DNA from: a virus
Virus record (IMG/VR): IMGVR_UViG_3300046171_000385
Location: 1-38,266 of that record
Strand: one strand, 5' to 3'
Length of the DNA: 38,266 bases
This document shows, piece after piece, positions 7,087-13,195 of the stretch. A program made the translations under genes and the position numbers. Each line of letters starts with the position of its first letter. The first letter of the stretch is position 1. The notes beneath the pieces were generated by a model. The model had not been told where the DNA came from, did not search any database, and saw only the letters and a program-made list of their open reading frames with translations.

Positions 7087-7358
7087 AGCTCTATCGCTAT
7101 CCTGTGTGGAAGGTCAGATTTAATCCCGAAGTACGTAAACTCCAATGGTATCGAGTAGGTCTTTCGTAACTGTTTGGCTACGGACAGGGGTAGATCTCGC
7201 CTGCCGTTCTCGTACTCACCCCACGATTGAGGCGACATGTCGAGCCTGGAAGAAAAGTCCTTCTTATTCAGGCCGGAAATTTCCCTGATGCGCTGAAGGC
7301 GAGCGCTTACTGCCTCGCGTGCATCCTCCTGATCTTCAAGCACAACAACCTCCATCAT
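7083..7358 (-). CDS. XRE-family HTH repressor (CI/C2-like)
   Basis: A small repressor of about 91 residues with a canonical XRE helix-turn-helix: ARLQRIREISGLNKKDFSSR, then LDMSPQSWGEYENGRRDLPLSVAKQL. It has no C-terminal peptidase domain, so induction cannot rely on LexA-type self-cleavage. The start is uncertain. Tandem ATGs at 7358 and 7355 leave almost no leader after a -10 box (TAATAT, 7374-7369), while an in-frame GTG at 7343 has GGAGG five bases upstream. It is transcribed away from the Cro-like gene, with operator sites between. It is inferred to bind the TACGCA/TGCGTA palindromes and hold both early promoters off. Confidence 0.85.
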   Translation of the reverse strand: MMEVVVLEDQEDAREAVSARLQRIREISGLNKKDFSSRLDMSPQSWGEYENGRRDLPLSVAKQLRKTYSIPLEFTYFGIKSDLPHRIAIEL

Positions 7359-7368
7359 GGTTGTAGCG

Positions 7369-7374
7369 ATATTA
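7369..7374 (-). promoter_or_regulatory. -10 box of the repressor promoter (PRM-like)
   Basis: TAATAT on the minus strand, 10 bases before the repressor's ATGATG. The -35 region is weak (ATGCAG, 17 bases upstream) and abuts the degenerate operator at 7397-7414. This is the arrangement expected if bound repressor activates its own weak promoter. Predicted, not shown. Confidence 0.5.
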
Positions 7375-7396
7375 GATAAACAGGTTGAAAACTGCA

Positions 7397-7439
7397 TTCA
7401 GTGAAATGCGTATTGACCAAACTACGCAGTTTGCGTAGT
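7397..7439. promoter_or_regulatory. Right operator region (OR-like)
   Basis: A perfect palindrome ACTACGCA-GTT-TGCGTAGT (8-bp arms, 3-base centre) occupies 7421-7439. A second, half-conserved site ending AAATGCGTAT lies at 7397-7414, with a degenerate left arm. The strong site fills the spacer of the rightward promoter and the weak one faces the repressor promoter, so the two could switch between states as in lambda. The arms match the left operator. Confidence 0.8.
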
Positions 7440-7441
7440 AG
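7413..7441 (+). promoter_or_regulatory. Rightward early promoter (PR-like)
   Basis: TTGACC (7413-7418), a 17-base spacer and TAGTAG (7436-7441). The predicted start of transcription, about seven bases past the -10, coincides with the ATG at 7448, so the Cro-like message may be leaderless. The strong operator overlaps the spacer and -10. Confidence 0.65.
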
Positions 7442-7447
7442 TGTGAT

Positions 7448-7669
7448 ATGGAACATATTTCGCATATCTGGCCTACGATGGCCGACCTGGCGGCTGACTT
7501 AGGTAAGCCATATCCAACTGTCGCAGCTTGGAAGCAGAGAGGGCGTATCCCTGCGGATTACGACTTCGACCTGATTGAAGCAGCATCAGCAAGGGGAAAG
7601 ATCCTTACCCTTGAGGATTTGGCGCGGGCTCGCCGCACCCCTACGTCGGCTCCCTCGGACGCCGCCTGA
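7448..7669 (+). CDS. Cro-like carph-isopro-type HTH regulator
   Basis: A 73-residue helix-turn-helix protein: IWPTMADLAADLGKPYPTVA followed by AWKQRGRIPADYDFDLIEAA. The last part is the WxxRGxIPxxYD signature of the carph-isopro/YdaS-like domain common in alphaproteobacterial prophages. Divergent from the repressor and first on the rightward transcript, it holds the place of lambda cro and probably binds the same palindromes. No Shine-Dalgarno sequence precedes its ATG, in keeping with the leaderless promoter geometry. The C-terminal dozen residues are disordered. Confidence 0.8.
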   Translation: MEHISHIWPTMADLAADLGKPYPTVAAWKQRGRIPADYDFDLIEAASARGKILTLEDLARARRTPTSAPSDAA

Positions 7670-7756
7670 TGTCATTACCGCCATTTTCAAAAACACAAGT
7701 TCCATTCTCGGAACCTGCTCTGGCTAGCCCCGTGCAGCAAGAAAACAGGGTTTCTC

Positions 7757-8167
7757 ATGCGTAAGGTTTACGAAGGCGCAGCCATCCGGTCACTCTATCG
7801 CCAGCTGGTCGAGGACTTCGGCGGCTTCGATGCGGCGGCGGCGTTCTTGGGTCATTCCAAGGGTACGATTTCAAAGCAGTGTTCCGGTGATGCTGCAATC
7901 GGCTGTGACAGTTACGGCCCGCTCGAGGATGCTGTGGGGCGCTGGTCGATCACGCTGCTCATGTCCGGACGTCTCAAAGATACCGACAGGGCGGGGCAGA
8001 TCAGCAAACAAGCTGATCAAGCGCTGCGTGAGGCTTCTGACTTGGCTCCGGCGATCTTTGCTCTCCTCATCGATGGCGATGCAGAGCCGTTACGGAAAGA
8101 GGGGCCCGAGTTGCAGGCCGCGCTGGCTGAGTTGTTGCGGTCGGTTGATGCCGGGGGCTCAGCATGA
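7757..8167 (+). CDS. CII/CP76-type phage regulatory protein
   Basis: A 136-residue protein. Residues 9-75 (IRSLYRQLVEDFGGFDAAAA, LGHSKGTISKQCSGD, PLEDAVGRWS) resemble the Phage_CP76/CII family: a helix-turn-helix that scans like FGGxxxAAxxLGxSKxTxS, then a conserved PL(D/E) helix. The rest is helical and acidic. AGGG lies 8 bases before the ATG at 7757. Its place directly after the Cro-like gene agrees with a role in the lysis-lysogeny decision, though no target promoter is identifiable. The stop overlaps the next start as ATGA. Confidence 0.65.
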   Translation: MRKVYEGAAIRSLYRQLVEDFGGFDAAAAFLGHSKGTISKQCSGDAAIGCDSYGPLEDAVGRWSITLLMSGRLKDTDRAGQISKQADQALREASDLAPAIFALLIDGDAEPLRKEGPELQAALAELLRSVDAGGSA

Positions 8168-8406
8168 CCACCCGAGCAGATGCCTTTGTAGTTTGGCGCG
8201 CCGGCAACTCCGTTCAATGGGACTGCACCGTAGCCGAGATCTCCAACGAGACGGGGCTTTCAATTCCGAAAGTCCGATCAATCTTGAAGCGCCGAGGCTG
8301 GGTGTGCCTAGCCGATAACCGCAACATGGATCCCTATGCATATCTCCATCTGGGCAACCAGCATGGACAGGGTCGGGCGCTGGAAAATCAGAGGGGCGAT
8401 GTATGA
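8164..8406 (+). CDS. Small winged-helix-like DNA-binding protein
   Basis: An 80-residue protein with an apparent HTH (WDCTVAEISNETGLSIPKVR followed by SILKRRGW) spanning residues 19-46. It is probably a small transcription factor or replication accessory protein. ATGA overlaps join it to both neighbours, so it belongs to the rightward early operon. The family is not recognised. Confidence 0.65.
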   Translation: MTTRADAFVVWRAGNSVQWDCTVAEISNETGLSIPKVRSILKRRGWVCLADNRNMDPYAYLHLGNQHGQGRALENQRGDV

Positions 8407-9233
8407 CTTTTCGGACAATCGATGTAGCAGGATTTGATGCCTGTCAGCTTATCGAACAGCCCGCACCGATGCTACAATGGGTGCCAATCGCTGACCTAGT
8501 AATCGATGGCGCATATCAGCGCGACCTTGGGCGGCAGAACCTGGCAGCAATCCGCAAGATCGCGTCAGATTTTCGCTGGTCAAGGTTTGCTCCAGTTCTA
8601 GTAGCACCAGTCGACGGTGGCAGGTTTGCGATCATAGACGGTCAGCACCGGACCCATGCCGCGAAGGTGTGCGGGATCAAGTCCGTACCCGCCATGATCG
8701 TGCAAATCGACCCTGCGGAGCAGGCGAGCGCGTTTGCGTTCGTCAATTCGGCGACCACCAAGATCACGCCGCATCATATCTATAAAGCTGGGCTCGCGGC
8801 AAAAGAGCCTTGGGCTGTGAACATGAAGTCGGCTGTCGAGGCAGGCGGGTGTGATCTGCGCATGTCGAATGCGTCCACGGCCAATAAGAAGCCCCGCCAA
8901 ATTTACTGCATTGGCCTGATAAGGGATATCGAGAAGCGTGGATATCTCAATGCGTTGACAGCAGTTCTAAAGGGCTTGGTTGAATATGACACGTCGGGTC
9001 GTGTGCCGCTCTACTCTGATTTCATCATTAGACCGATGGTCTTCGCATACGCCGAAAGTCACGAATTCAAGCGTCTCGATGTAGCTGCCTTCTTAAACGA
9101 GAACGATCCCTTCAGAGTGATCAACTTCGTTGATCGGGCAATGGCTGACGAGCAGCTGCAGGGGTCGCGGCAGGTCAACTACCGGAACGCATTCAAGGTG
9201 CATTTTCAGCAGTATCTTAAGGGCCAGATATGA
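8403..9233 (+). CDS. ParB/sulfiredoxin-fold nuclease-like protein
   Basis: A 276-residue protein. Residues 25-115 form a ParB N-terminal-type domain: LVIDGAYQR at 32-40, a helix to F62, then the signature IIDGQHRTHAA at 77-87 with DGQHR matching the (D/E)GxHR nucleotide-binding motif. The C-terminal 160 residues match nothing I recognise and lack an obvious HTH, so this is unlikely to be a partitioning protein. Similar proteins are frequent in temperate phage early regions, where the fold is used for NTP hydrolysis, nicking or modification. The exact reaction is unknown. Confidence 0.75.
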   Translation: MTFRTIDVAGFDACQLIEQPAPMLQWVPIADLVIDGAYQRDLGRQNLAAIRKIASDFRWSRFAPVLVAPVDGGRFAIIDGQHRTHAAKVCGIKSVPAMIVQIDPAEQASAFAFVNSATTKITPHHIYKAGLAAKEPWAVNMKSAVEAGGCDLRMSNASTANKKPRQIYCIGLIRDIEKRGYLNALTAVLKGLVEYDTSGRVPLYSDFIIRPMVFAYAESHEFKRLDVAAFLNENDPFRVINFVDRAMADEQLQGSRQVNYRNAFKVHFQQYLKGQI

Positions 9234-9427
9234 GCACCGCGCGCCGTGAGGGCGACACCATCATTATCACCGTGCCTATCGAGGAAGCGCAAAGCCTTCG
9301 GGTCGCGCTGCAGCCCTGTCTCTGCGGGCACACCAAGAGCGCAGCCACCGCTAAGATCCGCGCGCGGTTCGTACGCGGGATTGGCATGGCAATGGACCAT
9401 CGGAAACCAAAGGCCGCTGCTGAGTAG
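9230..9427 (+). CDS. Small hypothetical protein (65 aa)
   Basis: A 65-residue protein starting MSTARREGDTIIITVPIEEA, probably a beta hairpin followed by a basic helix (KIRARFVRGIGMAM). It contains CLCGH, too few Cys residues for a complete zinc site on its own. Joined to the ParB-like gene by ATGA. No family recognised. Confidence 0.55.
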   Translation: MSTARREGDTIIITVPIEEAQSLRVALQPCLCGHTKSAATAKIRARFVRGIGMAMDHRKPKAAAE

Positions 9428-9461
9428 CGGGGCCTCGATAACTGTCTGAATGGAGGCGGTG

Positions 9462-9785
9462 ATGTTAGATCAACAAGACTACAAATTAGGCGAAGTGTGT
9501 TCAACGCTTGCCGTTGCACAAGTTGTGCGATCTAACCCCAAGCCTTTGACCGCGAAAGACTGGTTCAAGGTGATCGGGCCGAGGGTCGCGGACGCGATCA
9601 AGCCGTTTCAGTGCGGTGCGCCTTGGACGGCATTCGCTAAAGATTCCGAACTGCGCCGTCTCGCTAGGCTGCAAGCCCGGATCGACCGTAAACAGCAGGC
9701 ATTGGCCGAGCTTAAAGCTAACCGTCGGCAGATAATGGTCCGCTGCGTTCGGCGCATGCGGCGTGAGCGGGGTTTGCAATCGTGA
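9462..9785 (+). CDS. Hypothetical basic protein with C-terminal coiled coil (107 aa)
   Basis: The start at 9462 is preferred over 9450 because GGAGG lies five bases upstream of it. The N-terminal half (LGEVCSTLAVAQVVRSNPKP, then WFKVIGPRVADAIKPFQ) is globular-looking. The second half (LRRLARLQARIDRKQQALAE, then basic KANRRQIMVRCVRRMRRERG) is a strongly basic coiled coil that could bind nucleic acid. It ends with a GTGA overlap onto the RusA gene. Function unknown; no family recognised. Confidence 0.65.
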   Translation: MLDQQDYKLGEVCSTLAVAQVVRSNPKPLTAKDWFKVIGPRVADAIKPFQCGAPWTAFAKDSELRRLARLQARIDRKQQALAELKANRRQIMVRCVRRMRRERGLQS

Positions 9786-10216
9786 CGGATCTCCCGAAAC
9801 ACGCCCGCATTGCCATGCCGTCGCCTATAAGCACCAATGGCCTGTACAGGAATGTGCGGGGCGTCGGGCGCGTGGCCACGACCAAGTACACTGCGTGGAA
9901 GCGGCTCGCCGCGCGATACCTCTCCGCGCAAGCGCCGCTGCCGCGCTTTGAAGCGCCTGTGACAGTGCTGATCTACTTCGGTGAGCAGGGCGTGGGCGGC
10001 ATGGACGCAGACAACACCGAGAAAGCCTATCTGGACGCACTGAAGCGGGCTGGCATCATCGTGGATGACAGCCGGAAGTGGGTGCGTGGCGTCGCTGCAC
10101 ACTGGACACCGGGACTGTGTGGGGCCGTCGTGGTGATCGAGACTGCAGGCGATCAAATCAGTCTCGATCTGGCGTTCTGCGGGCTGTCCACGAATGCGAG
10201 GGAGCTGCTGACGTGA
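9782..10216 (+). CDS. rusA: RusA-family Holliday-junction resolvase
   Basis: A 144-residue protein with the RusA signature MDADNTEKAYLDAL at 74-87, corresponding to DxDNxxKxxLDAL. D75, D77, K81 and D85 are candidate active-site residues, followed by IIVDDS at 92-97. The N-terminus (AMPSPISTNGLYR) also fits the family's opening PPS(x)N. RusA-type enzymes are dimeric, metal-dependent endonucleases that cut four-way junctions during phage recombination or before packaging. The start is GTG at 9782, overlapping the previous stop. Length is near the usual 120-140 residues. Confidence 0.88.
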   Translation: MTDLPKHARIAMPSPISTNGLYRNVRGVGRVATTKYTAWKRLAARYLSAQAPLPRFEAPVTVLIYFGEQGVGGMDADNTEKAYLDALKRAGIIVDDSRKWVRGVAAHWTPGLCGAVVVIETAGDQISLDLAFCGLSTNARELLT

Positions 10217-10716
10217 AGCACGGATCCGATTGGTACAAGCGCGAGCCAGCTGCGTATTTGGGCGGCGTTCAGGGCCTGACCGCCAAGGAACACGCCGTCT
10301 ATGCCGTGACCCTGGACCTGATTTATGCGCATGGCGGAGCGATCAATAACGATCCCAGTTGGATAGCTGGATGGATCAGCGATATGGGTTCTGCGGCGGT
10401 CAGAAAGGCGCTCGCTATGCTCTGTAAACGGGGCAAACTTTCCATCGTCGGCAATCACATAGAAGCAATATTACCCCCAGAATACTCTGGCCCAGATCGC
10501 CTACCTATATCTCTGGAAACTCGAAGACATGTGACTGAGCGCGATGGCAAGCGCTGCGGTTACTGCGGTGATGAAACTGGCCCATTCGAGATTGATCACA
10601 TTTTGCCGGTTTGCCTTGGCGGGGGAAACGATTTCGAAAATCTAAAGATGTCGTGCCGGACATGTAATCGGAGCAAAGGCGGCAAGACTTTGTCGGAATG
10701 GAGGGGGTTGCAATGA
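10213..10716 (+). CDS. DUF1376-HNH fusion endonuclease
   Basis: A 167-residue protein with two parts. Residues 1-90 (WYKREPAAYLGGVQGLTAKE, AVYAVTLDLIYAHGGAINND, RKALAMLCKRGKL) match the DUF1376 winged-helix domain of phage replication proteins. Residues 103-160 form an HNH nuclease: RDGKRCGYC with C115 and C118, EIDHILPVCLGGGNDFENL with D128, H129 and N143, then CRTCNRSKGG with C148 and C151. Start is GTG at 10213, overlapping the RusA stop; an ATGA overlap joins it to a second DUF1376 gene. The nuclease was possibly inserted into, or fused onto, a duplicated DUF1376 domain. Most HNH enzymes of tailed phages sit beside the terminase instead. Confidence 0.85.
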   Translation: MKHGSDWYKREPAAYLGGVQGLTAKEHAVYAVTLDLIYAHGGAINNDPSWIAGWISDMGSAAVRKALAMLCKRGKLSIVGNHIEAILPPEYSGPDRLPISLETRRHVTERDGKRCGYCGDETGPFEIDHILPVCLGGGNDFENLKMSCRTCNRSKGGKTLSEWRGLQ

Positions 10717-11570
10717 GCCAAGCTCCCTCAATGCCGATGTATTGGGACGCCTACTTGGCGGACACCACGCACCTGACCACCGAGGAACACGGGGCCTACC
10801 TGTTGCTGCTTGCGGCTATGTGGCGGCGGAATGGTTCTGTGCCTGACGACGACAAGGACAACGCTCGGATACTCGGATTGACGCCCGCCAAATGGCGCAA
10901 GATCAAGGCGCGGCTCACCGCGACAATTTCAGGCTTTAGCGTTGTGGACGGAGAAATCACGCAAGAAAAACTGCGAAAAACCTGGGAAAATACGCAAGAA
11001 AAAATCGTTAGGAACCGCGCAAATGGTTCGAAAGGTGGACGACCCAAAGCAAATAAAAACAAAGGCTTAGTGAAAGCGGGCGGTTCTGTTTCGGATAACC
11101 CAAACGAAAGCATACCAGAGCCAGAACCAGAGCCATATAAAGAAGAAGATAAATCTTCTTCTTCTCAAGAGGCGGAAGATTATCAGAAATATTTGAAGGC
11201 TCACCCTAGGCCTGTCGACAGCGATGCTGGCGAGGTGCTATTTTCTGATCTGGTCGCAAGTGGTGTCGATCCTGAGCGTATTATCGCCTCAGCTCGATCA
11301 TATGCCGACACCGTCCGGAGCTGGTCGTCCGCGGGCAAGGTGCAGCAGTCCGACAACTTTCTCGATCCAGAGCGGGGCAAGTGGGAGACCTACACGGGCA
11401 AGGCCGTTGAGCGCCCGAGCGAAGCGGCCGTCTTGGCGTTCTACGCGGATGTTGTCCTCAGCAAGAAGCGGACTGCCCCGTCGACGGTCAACAGCAGCAT
11501 GGCCGGAAAGCTCTTGGCGGCTGGTTTGGTGACCGAAGGGGACCTTAGGGCCGCAGGGGTGGCAGCATGA
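10713..11570 (+). CDS. DUF1376 replication protein
   Basis: A 285-residue protein. Residues 1-90 (MYWDAYLADTTHLTTEEHGA, LLLLAAMWRRNGSVPDD, LGLTPAKWRKIKARL) are a full DUF1376 domain, found in phage replication proteins of the YdaU type. A basic region with a GSKGGRPKANK-type motif follows, then a low-complexity PEPEPEP and Ser/Glu-rich linker, and a helical C-terminal domain from about 155 (FSDLVASGVDPERIIASARS). The start at 10713 has GGAGGGGG upstream. The linker-coding DNA is AT-rich and repeat-bearing, a candidate origin. It would bind the origin and recruit host helicase, a role inferred from family and from the absence of any DnaB/DnaC gene. Confidence 0.82.
   Translation: MSQAPSMPMYWDAYLADTTHLTTEEHGAYLLLLAAMWRRNGSVPDDDKDNARILGLTPAKWRKIKARLTATISGFSVVDGEITQEKLRKTWENTQEKIVRNRANGSKGGRPKANKNKGLVKAGGSVSDNPNESIPEPEPEPYKEEDKSSSSQEAEDYQKYLKAHPRPVDSDAGEVLFSDLVASGVDPERIIASARSYADTVRSWSSAGKVQQSDNFLDPERGKWETYTGKAVERPSEAAVLAFYADVVLSKKRTAPSTVNSSMAGKLLAAGLVTEGDLRAAGVAA
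10959..11163. other. Candidate replication origin within the DUF1376 gene
   Basis: Two 12-base direct repeats, ACGCAAGAAAAA, start at 10959 and 10992, 33 bases (about three helical turns) apart. They are followed by an A-rich stretch and then an 11-bp perfect inverted repeat (AAGAAGAAGAT/ATCTTCTTCTT with AA between) at 11140-11163. The surroundings are conspicuously AT-rich for this genome. Lambda's origin likewise sits inside its initiator gene O. No DnaA box was confirmed. The repeats also encode TQEK twice and a Ser-rich linker, so coding constraint is the alternative explanation. Confidence 0.4.
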
Positions 11571-11896
11571 AACCGACTGTCCTCGAAATCGTTTCATGTG
11601 CCGCTCAGGCGTTCAAGATCGAAGCCCACCAGATACTGAAAGGCGATCGCAGCGATCTGCACTGCCGGCCCCGATTTGCCGTCTGCCTGATCGCCCATGA
11701 TCTCGGGTATTCGCACTCGCATATTGGTCGGACGCTCGGCGGACGTGACCACACTTCGATCATCAACGCCCGCAAGCGTGCGCGCGCATTCGCGGCGCAG
11801 GATCCTGAATATTTGGACTTAATTGAGGAGGTCAGGGCGGCAGCATGCCGTGACCGGATGCCAGTATTTAAATCACAACGGGGCAGTGCCGTATGA
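11567..11896 (+). CDS. Stand-alone DnaA domain IV-like protein
   Basis: A 109-residue protein that is little more than the C-terminal DNA-binding domain of DnaA: RPRFAVCLIAHDLGYSHSHI followed by the signature GRTLGGRDHTSIINARKRA. In host DnaA the GGRDHTTV segment reads the DnaA box. The ATPase domain is absent, so it cannot open an origin alone. It may mark the phage origin, compete with host DnaA or act as a regulator. It follows the DUF1376 gene with an ATGA overlap. Family assignment is strong; role is inference. Confidence 0.85.
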   Translation: MKPTVLEIVSCAAQAFKIEAHQILKGDRSDLHCRPRFAVCLIAHDLGYSHSHIGRTLGGRDHTSIINARKRARAFAAQDPEYLDLIEEVRAAACRDRMPVFKSQRGSAV

Positions 11897-12357
11897 GAAC
11901 CGATCCGAGACCACTGAAATCGCTTAATCGCGAAGACCTAGAGCCGCTGTGGTCCCGTCGAGATATTCCGCTAGAGCGCATTGCGTCTGCCTTGGGTGTC
12001 TCCCGGCAATCGGTCAGCTCGAAGGCCAAGTCTCTAGGTTTGCCATCGCGCCAGGGCAACAGGAAGCCTGCCGCGAGATTAGATGACACCGTCTTCGAGC
12101 GCATGTGGCTTGCGGGCGTCAATTCGAGGGAGATGGCTGCATATTTCGGTTATGCCGACGCCTCTTCCGTAAGCCATCGGCGCATCAACATGGGTTTGCC
12201 CCCAAGGAACCGAGGGGCGGGCGGGGTCACTAGTGTTCGCTACGGATGGGCCGAGACGATCAGTTTGGCGCAGTTCCGTGAGTTGCAATTTGCGAATGCG
12301 TGCCAACGCGTTGACGGCGAAACCAAACAATCGAAATTAAGAAGGCAGGGTTTATGA
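11893..12357 (+). CDS. Tandem GcrA-like helix-turn-helix protein
   Basis: A 154-residue protein with two related HTH units. The first is LEPLWSRRDIPLERIASALG followed by VSRQSVSSKAKSLGLPSR (residues about 16-54). The second is FERMWLAGVNSREMAAYFG followed by DASSVSHRRINMGLPPR (about 68-104). Each resembles the GcrA/SANT-like pattern LW..G.S...IA..LG.....V..K...LGLP. GcrA is an alphaproteobacterial cell-cycle regulator that works with sigma70 at methylated promoters; here only the HTH pattern is shared. It may redirect host RNA polymerase or control phage late genes. Joined to both neighbours by ATGA. Confidence 0.7.
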   Translation: MRTDPRPLKSLNREDLEPLWSRRDIPLERIASALGVSRQSVSSKAKSLGLPSRQGNRKPAARLDDTVFERMWLAGVNSREMAAYFGYADASSVSHRRINMGLPPRNRGAGGVTSVRYGWAETISLAQFRELQFANACQRVDGETKQSKLRRQGL

Positions 12358-12980
12358 AGAACTACTCGAAAGGCGCAAAACTTCGCGCCAAAAAGGCAAT
12401 GACACCGCTGGCTCAGTTGGCAGAAACACCCAAGCGTAAGTCACGGGGCTCAAAGCGAATGCAGGAAATCGCGAAAAACCCAGATGCGGAACGGACAGTT
12501 CTTGAAGCGCGCGCGCGTCATTGCGGAATCGTTCCTGCCGACAGAACTCAGATGAGGGATCCAGCGCTCGGCGAGCCAGCGGGAAGGGCTATCTACGCGG
12601 CGCACTCTGGCGACCATGCCAGACGGATGTGGGATACCTATGCAAGCCTGACCAAGGCAGAGGCGATCTACATCAAGACGAACCTTGGTCTCTCTACCCA
12701 CGCCAAAACAGCGAAGGTTGAATATCTAATCGAGACCTTCGAGGCGAGATCCGATGATAATCCGGACATGCGAAACGAAGATGAACGCGCCCGAGACGCA
12801 TCAAACAGATGGATGCGCTGGCGTGGCTATATCGGGCACCTTGGTGCACACGAACAGGGTGCCATTTTCGACGTTGCATACGGCCGGATCGAGCCGATGG
12901 ACGCCGGATCATTGACCTCTCAAGGCAGAAGGTTTGTAGCTGCAATTGAGCGGTTGGCTGATGTTGTGAATACGCATTGA
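12354..12980 (+). CDS. Q-position protein, candidate late antiterminator (208 aa)
   Basis: A 208-residue protein of unrecognised family. The first 40 residues are very basic (KGAKLRAKKAM, TPKRKSRGSKRMQ). The remainder is helical (RRMWDTYASLTKAEAIYIK) with a Trp/Arg motif SNRWMRWRGYIG. It is the last gene of the rightward early operon and lies immediately before a promoter followed by a terminator within about 50 bases, then the terminase genes. That is where lambda-like phages place Q, which is of similar length (207 aa in lambda). No sequence similarity to known Q proteins is claimed; the role is inferred purely from position and the downstream DNA. Confidence 0.65.
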   Translation: MKNYSKGAKLRAKKAMTPLAQLAETPKRKSRGSKRMQEIAKNPDAERTVLEARARHCGIVPADRTQMRDPALGEPAGRAIYAAHSGDHARRMWDTYASLTKAEAIYIKTNLGLSTHAKTAKVEYLIETFEARSDDNPDMRNEDERARDASNRWMRWRGYIGHLGAHEQGAIFDVAYGRIEPMDAGSLTSQGRRFVAAIERLADVVNTH

Positions 12981-13006
12981 CCAATCAGAAGGGAACGCGC
13001 TAGTAT
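12977..13006 (+). promoter_or_regulatory. Candidate late promoter (PR'-like)
   Basis: TTGACC (12977-12982), an 18-base spacer and TAGTAT (13001-13006). The -35 box is identical to that of the rightward early promoter and is preceded by a repressor half-site, TACGCA (12971-12976). A second -10-like hexamer, TATGTT, lies at 13021-13026, a few bases inside the predicted transcript. That would suit a sigma-dependent pause of the kind Q proteins use. Confidence 0.55.
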
Positions 13007-13029
13007 ATTGCGAAGCAAGCTATGTTCAG

Positions 13030-13059
13030 AGCCGCCAGGGAAACCTGTGCGGCTTTTTT
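13030..13059 (+). terminator. Rho-independent terminator just after the late promoter (tR'-like)
   Basis: AGCCGC-CAGG, loop GAAA, CCTG-T-GCGGCT, then TTTTTT. The stem is 10 bp with one bulged T, and the 3' side runs straight into the T run. It lies about 20 bases past the predicted transcription start, giving an untranslated transcript of roughly 45 bases unless RNA polymerase is modified. The next 135 bases, up to the small terminase gene, hold no gene I can support. Confidence 0.8.
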
Positions 13060-13195
13060 CCTGTCCCACGGCGATCGCTCCATCTGATCTGCGCCAACCA
13101 AGCCGCGGTTAAACTGCATTGCCACAGCCAATGCACTAGGTGCGGGATTTAAGTCGGGAAAATACGGAATGAAGGGCGGGCGAGAGGAGAACGGC

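Noticed and set aside
7699-7714. GTTCC-ATTCTC-GGAAC hairpin after the Cro-like gene
   Set aside because: Only a 5-bp stem and no T run; too weak to call a terminator.
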